Counted from the first letter of the stretch, positions 5,970-14,052 are shown. The stretch is DNA of 16,859 nucleotides from JAJFUG01 sp964386505 (GCA_964386505.1 CAYLSM010000086.1:1-16859); one strand, 5' to 3'. Program-made: numbers and translations. The notes: generated by a model not told the origin, from the letters alone.

Positions 5970-8594
5970 ATGCCCTGGCGTATCCTGTTGGTTGCCTCCC
6001 TGCTGTTCGCCGCCTGCGGACAGAACATGCCACCCGCGGAAAAGGCCCTGCAGTCCGGGGCCGCGGGGGATATCTACGATGGCCGGGTGTTCGGAATTTA
6101 CAAGCCGCTGGAGGCGGTGGAGAAAGACGGCCGGATAACGGTGAGCGGCGAGACTTTCACCTGGACTTTCGACTGCGCCAGCGGCCAGGTGGTCTCGGCC
6201 CGCGCCCTGGGTGATGAATTTCTGGCCTCTGGGGCGAGTTTCCCCAGCCCGTACGTGGGACTGTTTCCGGAGGACGACCCCGGGGCCAGTGTGGACGGCC
6301 CGGCGGACAGCCGCCCGCGCTACGGTTTCGAGAAAGCCGTGGCGATCCGGCCAACCCTGTTCTCGGGCGGTCTGACCAGCGCGGTCCGCCTGGAGAGTAT
6401 CGCCAGCGACAGCGTGAGCACCCGTCTGGCCTCCTCCACGCCGGAGAAGGTGGAAATCGTCTCCAAGGGCCGCTACCTGGACCAGGCCGGCGCACCCACG
6501 GGCCTGCGCTGGGAGGTGGACTACCGGATCGACGTGGACGGGTTCATGAAAGTGACCGTGCTCCTGAGCACGGAGCGCAAGCTGATGCTGCGCTGGCACT
6601 GTTACAACCATACGGTGTTCGACCGAAGCAAGGCCCGTTTCATGGCGCGGGATGAGGACCCGGGCCCACCGCCGTTCGACATCCGCCAGGCTCCGACCGT
6701 CTCGCTGGAGGGCCTCGCCGAGGGCGCGCCCGTGCTGGAGTCGCACCTCAACACGCTGTTCCACCTGGGCAACCCGCTCACCGGCATAGAATTCACCAAG
6801 GAGGAGTTCTCGGAGCGTCTGAGCGGCTACCGCGACTCCGCGGTGCGCCTTCCGGACGGCCGGATGGTTGCCACCGGCTCGGTGGAGACCGCGGACGGCC
6901 AGGTGCTGCAGAACTGGGACTCCCGCGGGCGTCAGGACATTTTCACCCAGATCTACAACCGCCCGGCCGGACTGGAGCTGGAAGAGTTCGATGTCCGTAA
7001 CACCACCGTGCCGCTGAACCCCGGTGAGGTCCGCAGCCGCTCGTTCTACGTGCAGCTCACCCCGCCCAAGCTGCCCCGGCCCGATCTGGCCGGTGTGCGC
7101 ATTGTCTGGCCCGGGCCGCACCAGATTGTCATGGCCGGCTGGAAAGGCTCCCAGCAGCCCTGGGAGCCGCCCTCGGACGAGCAGGTGCTCCAGTGGGCGC
7201 AACTCGGGGTGAACCTGATCGTGGGCGGGGCGAACTATTTCTCGGGCGACTACGCCCGGCCCGACCAGCCCGAAAAGATCAAACACTTTCTGGAGACCGC
7301 CCACGGCCTGGGCCTGCGGGTGATCCCCTACGTGACCATCTCGGACTGGGATTTCGCGGCCCCCGGCTACCAGGAGCACGCCGCCGACTGGATGAGTTCC
7401 AAGTGCATCGAGTTCATCACCGAGACCAGCCTGATGTGCTATGGGGCCGAGGGCTGGCGCAAGCACGTGGAGGCCCAGTGCGACACCCTGCTGATGAATT
7501 TCCCGTTCGACGGCCTCTATGTTGACAACTGGTTCATCACCCGTCACTGCACCAACGCCCGTCACGGCTGCGGCGGCTACCTGGGCCGCTACGTGACCGA
7601 CGGGTACCACGATTTTCCGCGCCGCCTTCGCCGCGTGGTGGCCCGTCACACCGGCGGCAAGGGGATCATGCTGTTCAACACGGACAATGTCTCCTGTTCC
7701 ACCAGCCTGGCCTGGTTCGACCTGAGGCTCTCGGGCGAGAACAACGATCCGCTGCGACTGGCCGGTGAAACCGTGCTAAGCACCTGGAACGGCAAGCGCC
7801 AGGGCGTGCAGTCCGTGGCGATGTGGCGGGAAAACCAGGACCCCCTGGACATGCTGAATTTCTGCGCCCGCTATGGTTTCTCGTTCCGGCTCCTGGGCGG
7901 ACGGCGCCATGAGGCGGACATGCTCAGCCGCTGGGTCGCGGCCGCACCCGACACCCCCCTGGGATTCAACCGCCTGTACTGGGACATCGAGCGGTTCTTC
8001 CCTGTTGCTGGGGCCAGGTGTTTCAGCGCGTTCGACAGCCGGGAGGTGCTGAGCCTTTCGGGCGAGGGTTCCACTGTGACCGCCTACACGCGGGACGGCC
8101 GGGTGCTTCTTTGCCTGGGATGTCTGGCCGGGGGCTCCGCCGCCGCGGGCCGCAGCGCACGTGTCGAAACCCTGAGCCTCCACCAGCCTGAAACCCTGGG
8201 CCTCGAACCGTCCGCAAGCTACCGTCTGGTTGACCTGGCCGAGGCCGGCTACCTGGAAAAAGGCCGTACATTCAGCCTGGCCGACCTGGCTGCCCTGAAA
8301 CTCACTCTCACCCCCGGTCGGACCCGTTTCCTGCTGCTGGAGCCGCTGGTCGAGGGGCCGCGCCTGGTGTTCTTCCGCGGGGTGGACGGGGCCACGGTCG
8401 AAAGCGTGGGCGATACCCTGAAAGTCAGCCTGGAGGCGCCCGAGGGTGCACCGCTCAGCCTTTACCTCGACCCGGCCGGGGTGACTTTCCAGTCCCTGAC
8501 CCCTGAGGTGCAGCCAGCAGAGGGGGGTTCCCTGGCCACATTCAGCGGGACCGTTCCCGCCACGCGGCAGGTGCTCCTGTGGCATAAACGCTGA
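5970..8594 (+). CDS. Large lipoprotein with a GH-D-like TIM barrel (putative glycosidase)
   Basis: This is an 874-residue exported lipoprotein with ATG at 5970. The signal MPWRILLVASLLFAACG ends in a lipobox-like FAAC with C16 as the lipidated residue (Phe at -3 is uncommon). Residues about 35-360 look all-beta and may form a GH-type beta-sandwich. Residues about 378-640 look like a TIM barrel: IVWPGPHQIVMAGW, LGVNLIVGGANYF, VIPYVTISDWDF, PFDGLYVDNWF (D519) and LSGENNDPLRL (D593). The DGLYVD strand and the later NDP motif have the same order and nearly the same spacing as the nucleophile and acid/base of the upstream GH36 enzyme (74 versus 71 residues), so a clan GH-D relationship is suggested. 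A C-terminal beta region follows. It probably faces the periplasm or cell surface and acts on glycans before import. The exact family is not recognised; a non-catalytic binding role is possible. Confidence 0.6.
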   Translation: MPWRILLVASLLFAACGQNMPPAEKALQSGAAGDIYDGRVFGIYKPLEAVEKDGRITVSGETFTWTFDCASGQVVSARALGDEFLASGASFPSPYVGLFPEDDPGASVDGPADSRPRYGFEKAVAIRPTLFSGGLTSAVRLESIASDSVSTRLASSTPEKVEIVSKGRYLDQAGAPTGLRWEVDYRIDVDGFMKVTVLLSTERKLMLRWHCYNHTVFDRSKARFMARDEDPGPPPFDIRQAPTVSLEGLAEGAPVLESHLNTLFHLGNPLTGIEFTKEEFSERLSGYRDSAVRLPDGRMVATGSVETADGQVLQNWDSRGRQDIFTQIYNRPAGLELEEFDVRNTTVPLNPGEVRSRSFYVQLTPPKLPRPDLAGVRIVWPGPHQIVMAGWKGSQQPWEPPSDEQVLQWAQLGVNLIVGGANYFSGDYARPDQPEKIKHFLETAHGLGLRVIPYVTISDWDFAAPGYQEHAADWMSSKCIEFITETSLMCYGAEGWRKHVEAQCDTLLMNFPFDGLYVDNWFITRHCTNARHGCGGYLGRYVTDGYHDFPRRLRRVVARHTGGKGIMLFNTDNVSCSTSLAWFDLRLSGENNDPLRLAGETVLSTWNGKRQGVQSVAMWRENQDPLDMLNFCARYGFSFRLLGGRRHEADMLSRWVAAAPDTPLGFNRLYWDIERFFPVAGARCFSAFDSREVLSLSGEGSTVTAYTRDGRVLLCLGCLAGGSAAAGRSARVETLSLHQPETLGLEPSASYRLVDLAEAGYLEKGRTFSLADLAALKLTLTPGRTRFLLLEPLVEGPRLVFFRGVDGATVESVGDTLKVSLEAPEGAPLSLYLDPAGVTFQSLTPEVQPAEGGSLATFSGTVPATRQVLLWHKR

Positions 8595-8601
8595 ATAATG
8601 T

Positions 8602-8629
8602 TTGACAGCGGGCGTCAGTTGATTAAGAT
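8602..8629 (+). promoter_or_regulatory. Sigma70-type promoter candidate for the Gfo/Idh/MocA gene
   Basis: A perfect TTGACA (8602-8607) is followed after 16 bp by TAAGAT (8624-8629), a four-of-six match to TATAAT. The element lies in the 85-bp gap just after the lipoprotein stop, and transcription would begin near 8636, about 44 bp before the next ATG. It suggests that the oxidoreductase gene can be expressed apart from the upstream operon. Read-through from upstream is also possible because no terminator separates the genes. Confidence 0.4.
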
Positions 8630-8679
8630 TTGGTTTTCCCTTGTGAACTATTTTTTGCCGGTAAAGTTGGAGGACGATA

Positions 8680-9951
8680 ATGGAAGATAAAGCGAAAGAA
8701 ACGGGTTTGAGCCGTCGGGATTTCATCCTCAAGGGCGCCGGGGCCGCCGCGGTGGCGGTGGCCGGGCTTAGCGCGCTGGGAGCGCCCGCGATTGTGCGCG
8801 GCCAGAACCTGAACAGCAACCTCACCGTGGGCGTGATCGGCACGGGCAGCCGCGGCTGCTACCTTATCCGCATCCTGGCCGGCCAGCCGCAGGTGACCAT
8901 CTCGGATGTCTGCGACATCTACCCGCCGAACCTGGAAGAGGGCAAGAAGGACTCGAACAATCCCAAGGTCCGCGCCTGGGAGGACTGGCAGAAAATCATC
9001 GAGCAGAAGGACGTGGACACCGTGGTGGTGGCCCCGCCGCTGTTCCTGCACGTGCCGTGCAGCGTGGCCGCCCTGGAGGCGGGCAAGCACGTCTACAGCG
9101 AAAAGAGCATGGGCCTCACTGTCAAGCAGCTTAACGAGATGGGCGCCGCGGTCAAGGCCCACCCGGACAAGGTCTACCTGGTGGGCTACCAGAGCCGCAT
9201 GATGGACTCGTTCATCGACGCCAAGAAACTGGTCCAGAGCGGCTCGCTGGGTAAGATCGTCCAGTTCTATGTCCACTACGACAACAACCGCACATGGCGC
9301 AAGGAAGACGTGGAGCCGAAGTGGGAGCGTGTGCTCAACTGGCGCCTGTACAAGGAATACTGCGGCGGCATCCTGACCGAGCTGCTGACCCACGAGATCG
9401 ACATGATGCTGGACATCCTGGGCACCATGCCCGTGTCCGGCTCCTGCACCGGCCAGATCGAGGTCTACAAGGACGGGCGAGAGCACTGGGACAACCTGAT
9501 GGGCCACTGGGAGATGGAGGACGGGGTGATCGGCTCGGCGAGCGGCGGTCTGACCAACGCCCGCTGGGGAAGCTCCTGGGCCATCCACGGCACTTTCGGC
9601 ACGCTGGAGTTCACCGGCAGCGCCTACCGTATTTTCTGGGAGAAGGAAACCCGCCACCTCCAGCAGCTCGGGCTCAAGCACAAGTTCAGCCAGATCAAGC
9701 TGGGACAGTCGCTCAACGTGAGCGACGCCCCGATGACCGAGCCGGACAAGGTGGTCGACTACCGCGACAGCACCGAGGACGGCAGCACGCGGGCGGTGCA
9801 GAATTTCTTCGAGTGCATCCGCAACGGAGGACAGCCGGTGATGAACTACGACACCTGCCGCCGTCCCTCCATCGCCGCGCTGATGCTGTACGAAAGCTCG
9901 TTCGACGGGGGGCGCAAGGTCACCCGCGAGGAGATCGAGGCCCAGGGCTAA
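8680..9951 (+). CDS. Tat-exported Gfo/Idh/MocA family oxidoreductase
   Basis: This is a 423-residue protein with ATG at 8680 and GGAGG at 8669-8673. Residues 11-18, SRRDFILK, form a twin-arginine signal, followed by an alanine-rich hydrophobic stretch, so the folded protein with bound NAD(P) is probably exported to the periplasm. The Rossmann nucleotide site is VIGTGSRG, with G54, G56 and G59. The family E-K-P motif reads E141-K142-S143. GGILTELLTHEID holds H238 and D241 at the usual catalytic position of the C-terminal domain. Relatives include sugar dehydrogenases and the NAD-dependent GH109 alpha-N-acetylgalactosaminidases. Given the galactosidase neighbours, oxidation or NAD-dependent hydrolysis of a galactose-type sugar is a reasonable guess, but the substrate cannot be told. 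The gene is last in the block and is followed by a strong terminator. Confidence 0.85.
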   Translation: MEDKAKETGLSRRDFILKGAGAAAVAVAGLSALGAPAIVRGQNLNSNLTVGVIGTGSRGCYLIRILAGQPQVTISDVCDIYPPNLEEGKKDSNNPKVRAWEDWQKIIEQKDVDTVVVAPPLFLHVPCSVAALEAGKHVYSEKSMGLTVKQLNEMGAAVKAHPDKVYLVGYQSRMMDSFIDAKKLVQSGSLGKIVQFYVHYDNNRTWRKEDVEPKWERVLNWRLYKEYCGGILTELLTHEIDMMLDILGTMPVSGSCTGQIEVYKDGREHWDNLMGHWEMEDGVIGSASGGLTNARWGSSWAIHGTFGTLEFTGSAYRIFWEKETRHLQQLGLKHKFSQIKLGQSLNVSDAPMTEPDKVVDYRDSTEDGSTRAVQNFFECIRNGGQPVMNYDTCRRPSIAALMLYESSFDGGRKVTREEIEAQG

Positions 9952-9978
9952 GGTTATTGTAATCGCAAATGAAACCGT

Positions 9979-10011
9979 AAAGGGGCGCGCCGAACGCGCC
10001 CCTTTGCTTTT
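9979..10011 (+). terminator. Rho-independent terminator after the Gfo/Idh/MocA gene
   Basis: AAAGGGGCGCG (9979-9989) pairs perfectly with CGCGCCCCTTT (9995-10005) to form an 11-bp stem with the five-base loop CCGAA, followed by GCTTTT. It lies 28 bp after the stop codon of the oxidoreductase gene and ends the carbohydrate block. Confidence 0.85.
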
Positions 10012-10324
10012 GCCTCGATCCTGGAAGGTCGCCTTTTCACCAGAACCTCCCGCTGCTCGCATGCAAAGCATACGTTTTTTCGTAACCCGGTCCCGCCCAG
10101 CGTTGTCAAAGCATATAATCCCAATTCTGCCAAGGCCGGATTCGGGCTTTAAGCTTGTATATTGCCCCCTCGGGTATTAGTTTTTCAGCTTGAAATAATG
10201 TTCTTCACGGTTTTTTGGGCTTGTTGCGCCTGACTGGCTGGAGATGAGCCTCTAAATTGATTTTTCGCAATATTATGAGCTTAATTTGTCTGCAAGGCGA
10301 CGTCAACTTCCCCTGGGTTGAGCA
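10012..10324 (+). other. AT-richer spacer before the kinase gene, no gene seen
   Basis: This is the gene-free region between the terminator and the histidine kinase. An imperfect short hairpin lies at 10058-10074 (ATGC-AAA-GCAT core with one mismatch below it). It is followed by six T residues (10075-10080) and could be a weak second terminator. A TATAAT hexamer occurs at 10114-10119, but I find no convincing -35 element at the right distance. A GG-N10-GC pattern at 10236-10249 has the bare sigma54 spacing but poor flanking bases. The kinase promoter probably lies in this stretch, but I cannot place it with confidence. Confidence 0.4.
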
Positions 10325-12589
10325 ATGAGCGCCAGAAAGCCGACATACGAGCAGCTTGAGCAGCGTATCCTGGAGCTGGAGGAAAGCGCCCGCCGCGGCG
10401 CTATGGCCGAGCGCTCCCTGCACAGCATTGAGAGAAGCTACGCCGAGACGCTGAAGAACCTGGACAAAATGTGCCGGGAGATTTACTCGATCCGCTCGAT
10501 GGTCGGGATGCCACAAATTTACCTGGACGAGAACTGGAATATCGTAGGTTACTCGGCGGATGCTCCGCTGCTCAGCCGCAAGGTGGTCCGCTATACGCGG
10601 GAGCGCCGCAACATAAGGGAATTCTTCCAGGAAAGCGATTTCGAGAAGATCACCCATCACCTGCAGAAAATCGCCTCGTTGGAGAACCTTCCATACGGCG
10701 AGGGCCGCGAGTGGAAACTGGCTTATGCCGGCCCGGCCTCGCCCGATGACCTGGACAGGAACTGGATCATCTACCGTCACACCGAACATTGCAACTGGAA
10801 GGTGTTGCCGCGCGAGGGCGGAGGGTTCAAAATCTACCACGCCCCGCACGGCGAGGATTATCTCGACTGCTGCCTTATGTCGGTGAGCGAGTTCGGCAGC
10901 GAGTTCGAGGATATACGTCTGGTCTACAGCCTGCGCACCTCGCCACAAGGCGAAAATATCCGCGACCTCTCCACGATCCTCTCGGGCTCCTCGGGGCTGG
11001 AGGCGGTTACCCCGGACATGTTCGGCTACACGATCTGCCTGGGTTCGAATTACAACTCCGAGGGCCGTATCCAGAAACACGGCGCCAACGTGATCACCCG
11101 TCCCGAATCCCTGGACGCCGGCGTCGAGTACCGGGTGGTGGTCGAGCGGGTGGGCGGCTGTGTCCGGCGTTGGGTGACCAACCTTGCCACGGGCAGCGAG
11201 TTTCCGCTTCTGGAGTTCATCGACAGCAATGCGGTCTATTTCGGCCAGAACCATATCGGTTTCTATACTTTCAGCGGTGAGGCCGAGTTCTACGACATCC
11301 AGGTCTACACCCGCCAGTCGCGTTTCGAGCTGGAGCAGTTCCGCATCCCGGTCGACATCGAGGTGGGCCTGCGCGACGACAAGCTGCGCGACAAGGTGTT
11401 CCGGCTCAACTACGCCAAGAACGAGATCATGGGCAAGACTTTGCACACCCTGATGCTCGAGGATATCACGAAGCGCAAGGCCGATGAGGAGGCGCTGCGC
11501 GAGAGCGAGGAAAAGTACCGCCGTCTGTTCGAGGAGTCGCGGGTCGCGCTGAGCATCACCACCCCGGAGGGCCGTTTCCTGGACGTGAACCTGGAGATGA
11601 CCAACCTTTTCGGCTACACCCACGAGGAGTTCATGCGTCTGCCGGCGGATGACCTGTATATCAACCCCGAGGACCGGCTGATCTATCTGGGCGTGCTGGA
11701 GCGCAAGGGCTACGTGCGCGATTACGAGCTGCGTATGAAGCGCAAGGACGGCTCGATGGTGGAATGCCTGATCACCTCGACCGTGCACCGTAACCGCGAC
11801 GGGTCGGTCTACTGCATCCAGGGCAGCATCCAGGACACCACCGAGCGCAAGCGGATGGAGGCCCAGATCAAGGAGTCGCAGCGCATGGAGGTGATCGGGC
11901 GGCTGGCCTCCGGCGTGGCCCACGAGGTGCGCAACCCGCTGAACGCGATCCTGGCTATCACCGAGGCCCTGTTCCAGGACATAGGGGACAACCCGGAATA
12001 CAGTCCCTACCTGGAGCACATCCGCACCCAGGTGGACCGTCTGGCCCTGCTGATGAAAGACCTTCTGGAGCTGGGCAAGCCTCTCAAGCGGGAGAGCTTT
12101 GTCCGCGACTCCATCCGCTCGATCTGCTCCGAGGCGATTGAGCTCTGGAAACAGTCCTCCAGCCTGGGCCAGCGCAAGGTGCGCCTGGTGATCGGCGCCG
12201 GCAGCGGGCCCCTGGAGGTGTTCGGTAACGGCAGCAAGCTCAAGCAGGTGGTGATGAACCTGCTCGAAAATGCGGCCCAGCACAGCCCCGAGGAAAGCGA
12301 GATCGTAGTGGAGGTGAGCCTCGGACAGAACAACATGCTCTCGGTCAAGATACGTGACCGCGGCACCGGCATCTCGCCGGAGATTCTGCCCGAGGTGTTC
12401 AAGCCGTTTTTCACCACCCGCACGCGGGGCGCGGGGCTCGGATTGAGCATAGTCAAGAGCATAATCGAAACTCACGGTGGACAGACAGAGCTGTTCAACA
12501 ATGACCCCGGCCCGGGGCTGACAGTGGAAGTGACTCTGCCCCTGGCTCAGGAAGACGGGAATGAAGAAAAATATCCTGCTGGTGGATGA
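10325..12589 (+). CDS. Soluble PAS histidine kinase with a lectin-like insertion in its first PAS domain
   Basis: This 754-residue sensor kinase has no membrane span, so it is cytoplasmic. The start at ATG 10325 is fixed by an in-frame TGA at 10319-10321; the ribosome binding site is weak. Residues 1-60 form a coiled coil (YEQLEQRILELEESARR). PAS 1 begins near IYLDENWNIVGYS and its last strand is KTLHTLMLEDITKRK (about 371-385). Between them, about 146-330, lies a concanavalin A/DUF1080-like beta-sandwich: NWKVLPREGGGFKIYHAPHG, RLVYSLRTSPQG, FGYTICLG and IGFYTFSGEAEFYDIQVYTR. PAS 2 spans about 395-515. The HisKA domain has VAHEVRNPL with H533 as the phosphorylated His. The HATPase has NLLENAAQ (N-box N649), DRGTG (D678, G680, G682) and GAGLGLS. 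The C terminus overlaps the NtrC-type gene by 29 bp, which marks a cognate pair. The ligand is unknown; a sugar is inferred from the insert and context. Confidence 0.88.
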   Translation: MSARKPTYEQLEQRILELEESARRGAMAERSLHSIERSYAETLKNLDKMCREIYSIRSMVGMPQIYLDENWNIVGYSADAPLLSRKVVRYTRERRNIREFFQESDFEKITHHLQKIASLENLPYGEGREWKLAYAGPASPDDLDRNWIIYRHTEHCNWKVLPREGGGFKIYHAPHGEDYLDCCLMSVSEFGSEFEDIRLVYSLRTSPQGENIRDLSTILSGSSGLEAVTPDMFGYTICLGSNYNSEGRIQKHGANVITRPESLDAGVEYRVVVERVGGCVRRWVTNLATGSEFPLLEFIDSNAVYFGQNHIGFYTFSGEAEFYDIQVYTRQSRFELEQFRIPVDIEVGLRDDKLRDKVFRLNYAKNEIMGKTLHTLMLEDITKRKADEEALRESEEKYRRLFEESRVALSITTPEGRFLDVNLEMTNLFGYTHEEFMRLPADDLYINPEDRLIYLGVLERKGYVRDYELRMKRKDGSMVECLITSTVHRNRDGSVYCIQGSIQDTTERKRMEAQIKESQRMEVIGRLASGVAHEVRNPLNAILAITEALFQDIGDNPEYSPYLEHIRTQVDRLALLMKDLLELGKPLKRESFVRDSIRSICSEAIELWKQSSSLGQRKVRLVIGAGSGPLEVFGNGSKLKQVVMNLLENAAQHSPEESEIVVEVSLGQNNMLSVKIRDRGTGISPEILPEVFKPFFTTRTRGAGLGLSIVKSIIETHGGQTELFNNDPGPGLTVEVTLPLAQEDGNEEKYPAGG

Positions 12590-13877
12590 CGATCCGGGCA
12601 TCCGCTTCGGCTACACCAAATTTTTCACCCGCAACGGCTACAATCTCACCGCGGTGGCCTCGCTGGCTCAGGCCCGCAGCGCCGTGGCCGCGAACCGTTT
12701 CGACGCGGCCCTGCTGGACATGGTGCTGCCGGACGGTAACAGTTTCGACTGGATCGAGGAGCTGCGGCGCGACCATCCCGACGTAGCCATTGTGGTGATC
12801 ACCGGCCACGGCGATATCCCCACCGCCGTGGAGGCGATCCAGCGCGGTGCGGATAATTTCCTGACCAAGCCGGTGAGCCTGGAGGAGCTGTCGGTCATCC
12901 TGCAGAAAAGCCTGGAACTGGGCAGCCTGAGACGCCGTCAGCTCACCACCCAGCAGCTCGGCCGCAACAGCGGCGCGTTTTTCGGAGAGCACCCGCTGAT
13001 GCAGAAAGTGATGGAGCTGGCCGCCCTGGCCGCCGAAAACGACTCTCCGGTGCTGCTCCAGGGAGAGACCGGCACGGGCAAGGGTGTGCTGGCGCGCTGG
13101 ATCCACGACAACGGGGTCTGGAACAGCAACCCCTACGTGGATATCAACTGCTCCAGCCTGAAAGGCGACCTTTTCGCCAGCGAGCTGTTCGGCCATGCAC
13201 GGGGGGCGTTCACCTCGGCCAACCAGGAAAAGCCGGGTCTGATCGAGGTGGCCGATGGCGGGACACTGTTCCTGGACGAGATCAGCGACATGCCGCCCGG
13301 GGTGCAGGCCGAGTTCCTCAAGGTGATCGAGGAAAAGCAGTACCGCCGTCTGGGCGAGGTGCTGGTGCGGCGCAGCGAGTTCCGCCTGATCTGCTCCTCC
13401 AATCAGAACCTGACCAAGAAAGTGACCGAGGGCACTTTCCGCCAGGACCTGTTTTTCCGGATCAACGTGTTCCCGATCCAACTGCCGCCGTTGCGCTCGC
13501 GGCGGGATGATATCCCGGCCCTGGCCCGCAGTATCCTTGGTTCACTGGGCTCCAGCGCCGACAACCTCAGCCCCGAGGCGATGGACCTGCTGGTGGCGCA
13601 CTCCTGGCCCGGCAATATCCGTGAGTTGCGCAACGTACTGGAACGCGCTATCCTGCTGAGCCGCAACGGCCGCCTGACCGCCCGCCATTTTTCGGGCCTG
13701 GGCGGCGGCTCGCTGCCTGAGAACGAAAGTCAGCCGGTCGGGCTGGAGGAGATGGAAAAGAGCCATATCAGCCAGATTCTCGACCGCTTCAACGGTGACA
13801 CGCGCAAGGCGGCCGAGGTGCTCGGGATTTCACTGGCCACCCTCTACCGCAAGATAAAAAAGCTCCGTATTGGATGA
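12561..13877 (+). CDS. NtrC-family sigma54-dependent response regulator
   Basis: This 438-residue protein starts at ATG 12561 inside the kinase gene. The receiver domain (about 1-122) has LLVDDDPG with acidic residues D9-D11, the phosphorylation site D53 in ALLDMVLPDG, and the FLTKP lysine. The AAA+ domain (about 140-365) has Walker A GETGTGKG at 168-175, the sigma54-contact loop GAFTSA at 215-220 and Walker B GGTLFLDEI with D239 and E240. The Fis-type helix-turn-helix occupies the C terminus (about 400-438: NGDTRKAAEVLGISLATLYR). Phosphorylation by the overlapping kinase should drive oligomerisation and ATP-dependent opening of sigma54 promoters. The loop differs from the usual GAFTGA by Ser219 in place of Gly. 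Its targets are not known, but two dyads just downstream of the gene are candidate binding sites. Confidence 0.92.
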   Translation: MKKNILLVDDDPGIRFGYTKFFTRNGYNLTAVASLAQARSAVAANRFDAALLDMVLPDGNSFDWIEELRRDHPDVAIVVITGHGDIPTAVEAIQRGADNFLTKPVSLEELSVILQKSLELGSLRRRQLTTQQLGRNSGAFFGEHPLMQKVMELAALAAENDSPVLLQGETGTGKGVLARWIHDNGVWNSNPYVDINCSSLKGDLFASELFGHARGAFTSANQEKPGLIEVADGGTLFLDEISDMPPGVQAEFLKVIEEKQYRRLGEVLVRRSEFRLICSSNQNLTKKVTEGTFRQDLFFRINVFPIQLPPLRSRRDDIPALARSILGSLGSSADNLSPEAMDLLVAHSWPGNIRELRNVLERAILLSRNGRLTARHFSGLGGGSLPENESQPVGLEEMEKSHISQILDRFNGDTRKAAEVLGISLATLYRKIKKLRIG

Positions 13878-13908
13878 TCCGTCTCCGGGCCCTGCGCTGA
13901 GAGTCTTT

Positions 13909-13990
13909 GCTGCCGGTGGAGTCAGTGTCGCGGGCCATTCTCAGAATAGAAGCGATTTTTTACGATTTTGAGAATAAACACCCCGGCAGC
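13909..13990 (+). promoter_or_regulatory. Tandem dyads within a longer inverted repeat (candidate activator sites)
   Basis: ATTCTCAGAAT (13937-13947) is a perfect 5-1-5 palindrome. ATTTTGAGAAT (13965-13975) is the same site on the other strand with one change, and the two centres are 28 bp apart. They are flanked by a longer exact inverted repeat, GCTGCCGG (13909-13916) and CCGGCAGC (13983-13990). Two dyads in a short intergenic region about 95-125 bp upstream of the next gene's possible start of transcription fit the usual position of NtrC-type enhancer sites. The nested repeats could instead fold as an RNA 3' structure of the regulator mRNA. Neither use is shown. Confidence 0.4.
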
Positions 13991-14017
13991 CAAGACCCTA
14001 ACTCGTTGAAAACTAAT

Positions 14018-14052
14018 AAAGATGCCACGCCCTCAAGCGTGGCATCTTTTTT
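14018..14052 (+). terminator. Strong rho-independent terminator after the NtrC-type gene
   Basis: GATGCCACGC (14021-14030) pairs perfectly with GCGTGGCATC (14037-14046) around the six-base loop CCTCAA. AAA before and TTT after extend the stem to 13 bp, and a run of six T residues (14047-14052) follows. This ends the kinase-regulator transcript about 140 bp after the stop. The next gene therefore needs its own promoter or regulated read-through. Confidence 0.9.

Noticed and set aside
5517..7649. 710-residue open frame on the - strand
   Set aside because: It crosses the boundary between two real + genes and shows no motif. It is a typical GC-rich antisense shadow.
8623..10071. 482-residue open frame on the - strand
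   Set aside because: It is antisense to the Gfo/Idh/MocA gene and runs through its terminator. No domain is seen.
10103..10119. TTGTCA and TATAAT as a kinase promoter
   Set aside because: The two hexamers are only five bases apart, far from the 16-18 bp needed, and no other -35 element fits the TATAAT.
10236..10249. GG-N10-GC sigma54 promoter before the kinase gene
   Set aside because: The spacing fits, but the flanking bases (TGGCTGG and GAGCC) match the consensus poorly, and such bare patterns are frequent by chance in GC-rich DNA.
10205..12601. 798-residue open frame on the - strand
   Set aside because: It is antisense to the histidine kinase with its clear HisKA and HATPase motifs. The translation is a low-complexity His/Leu/Gln/Val-rich shadow without domains.
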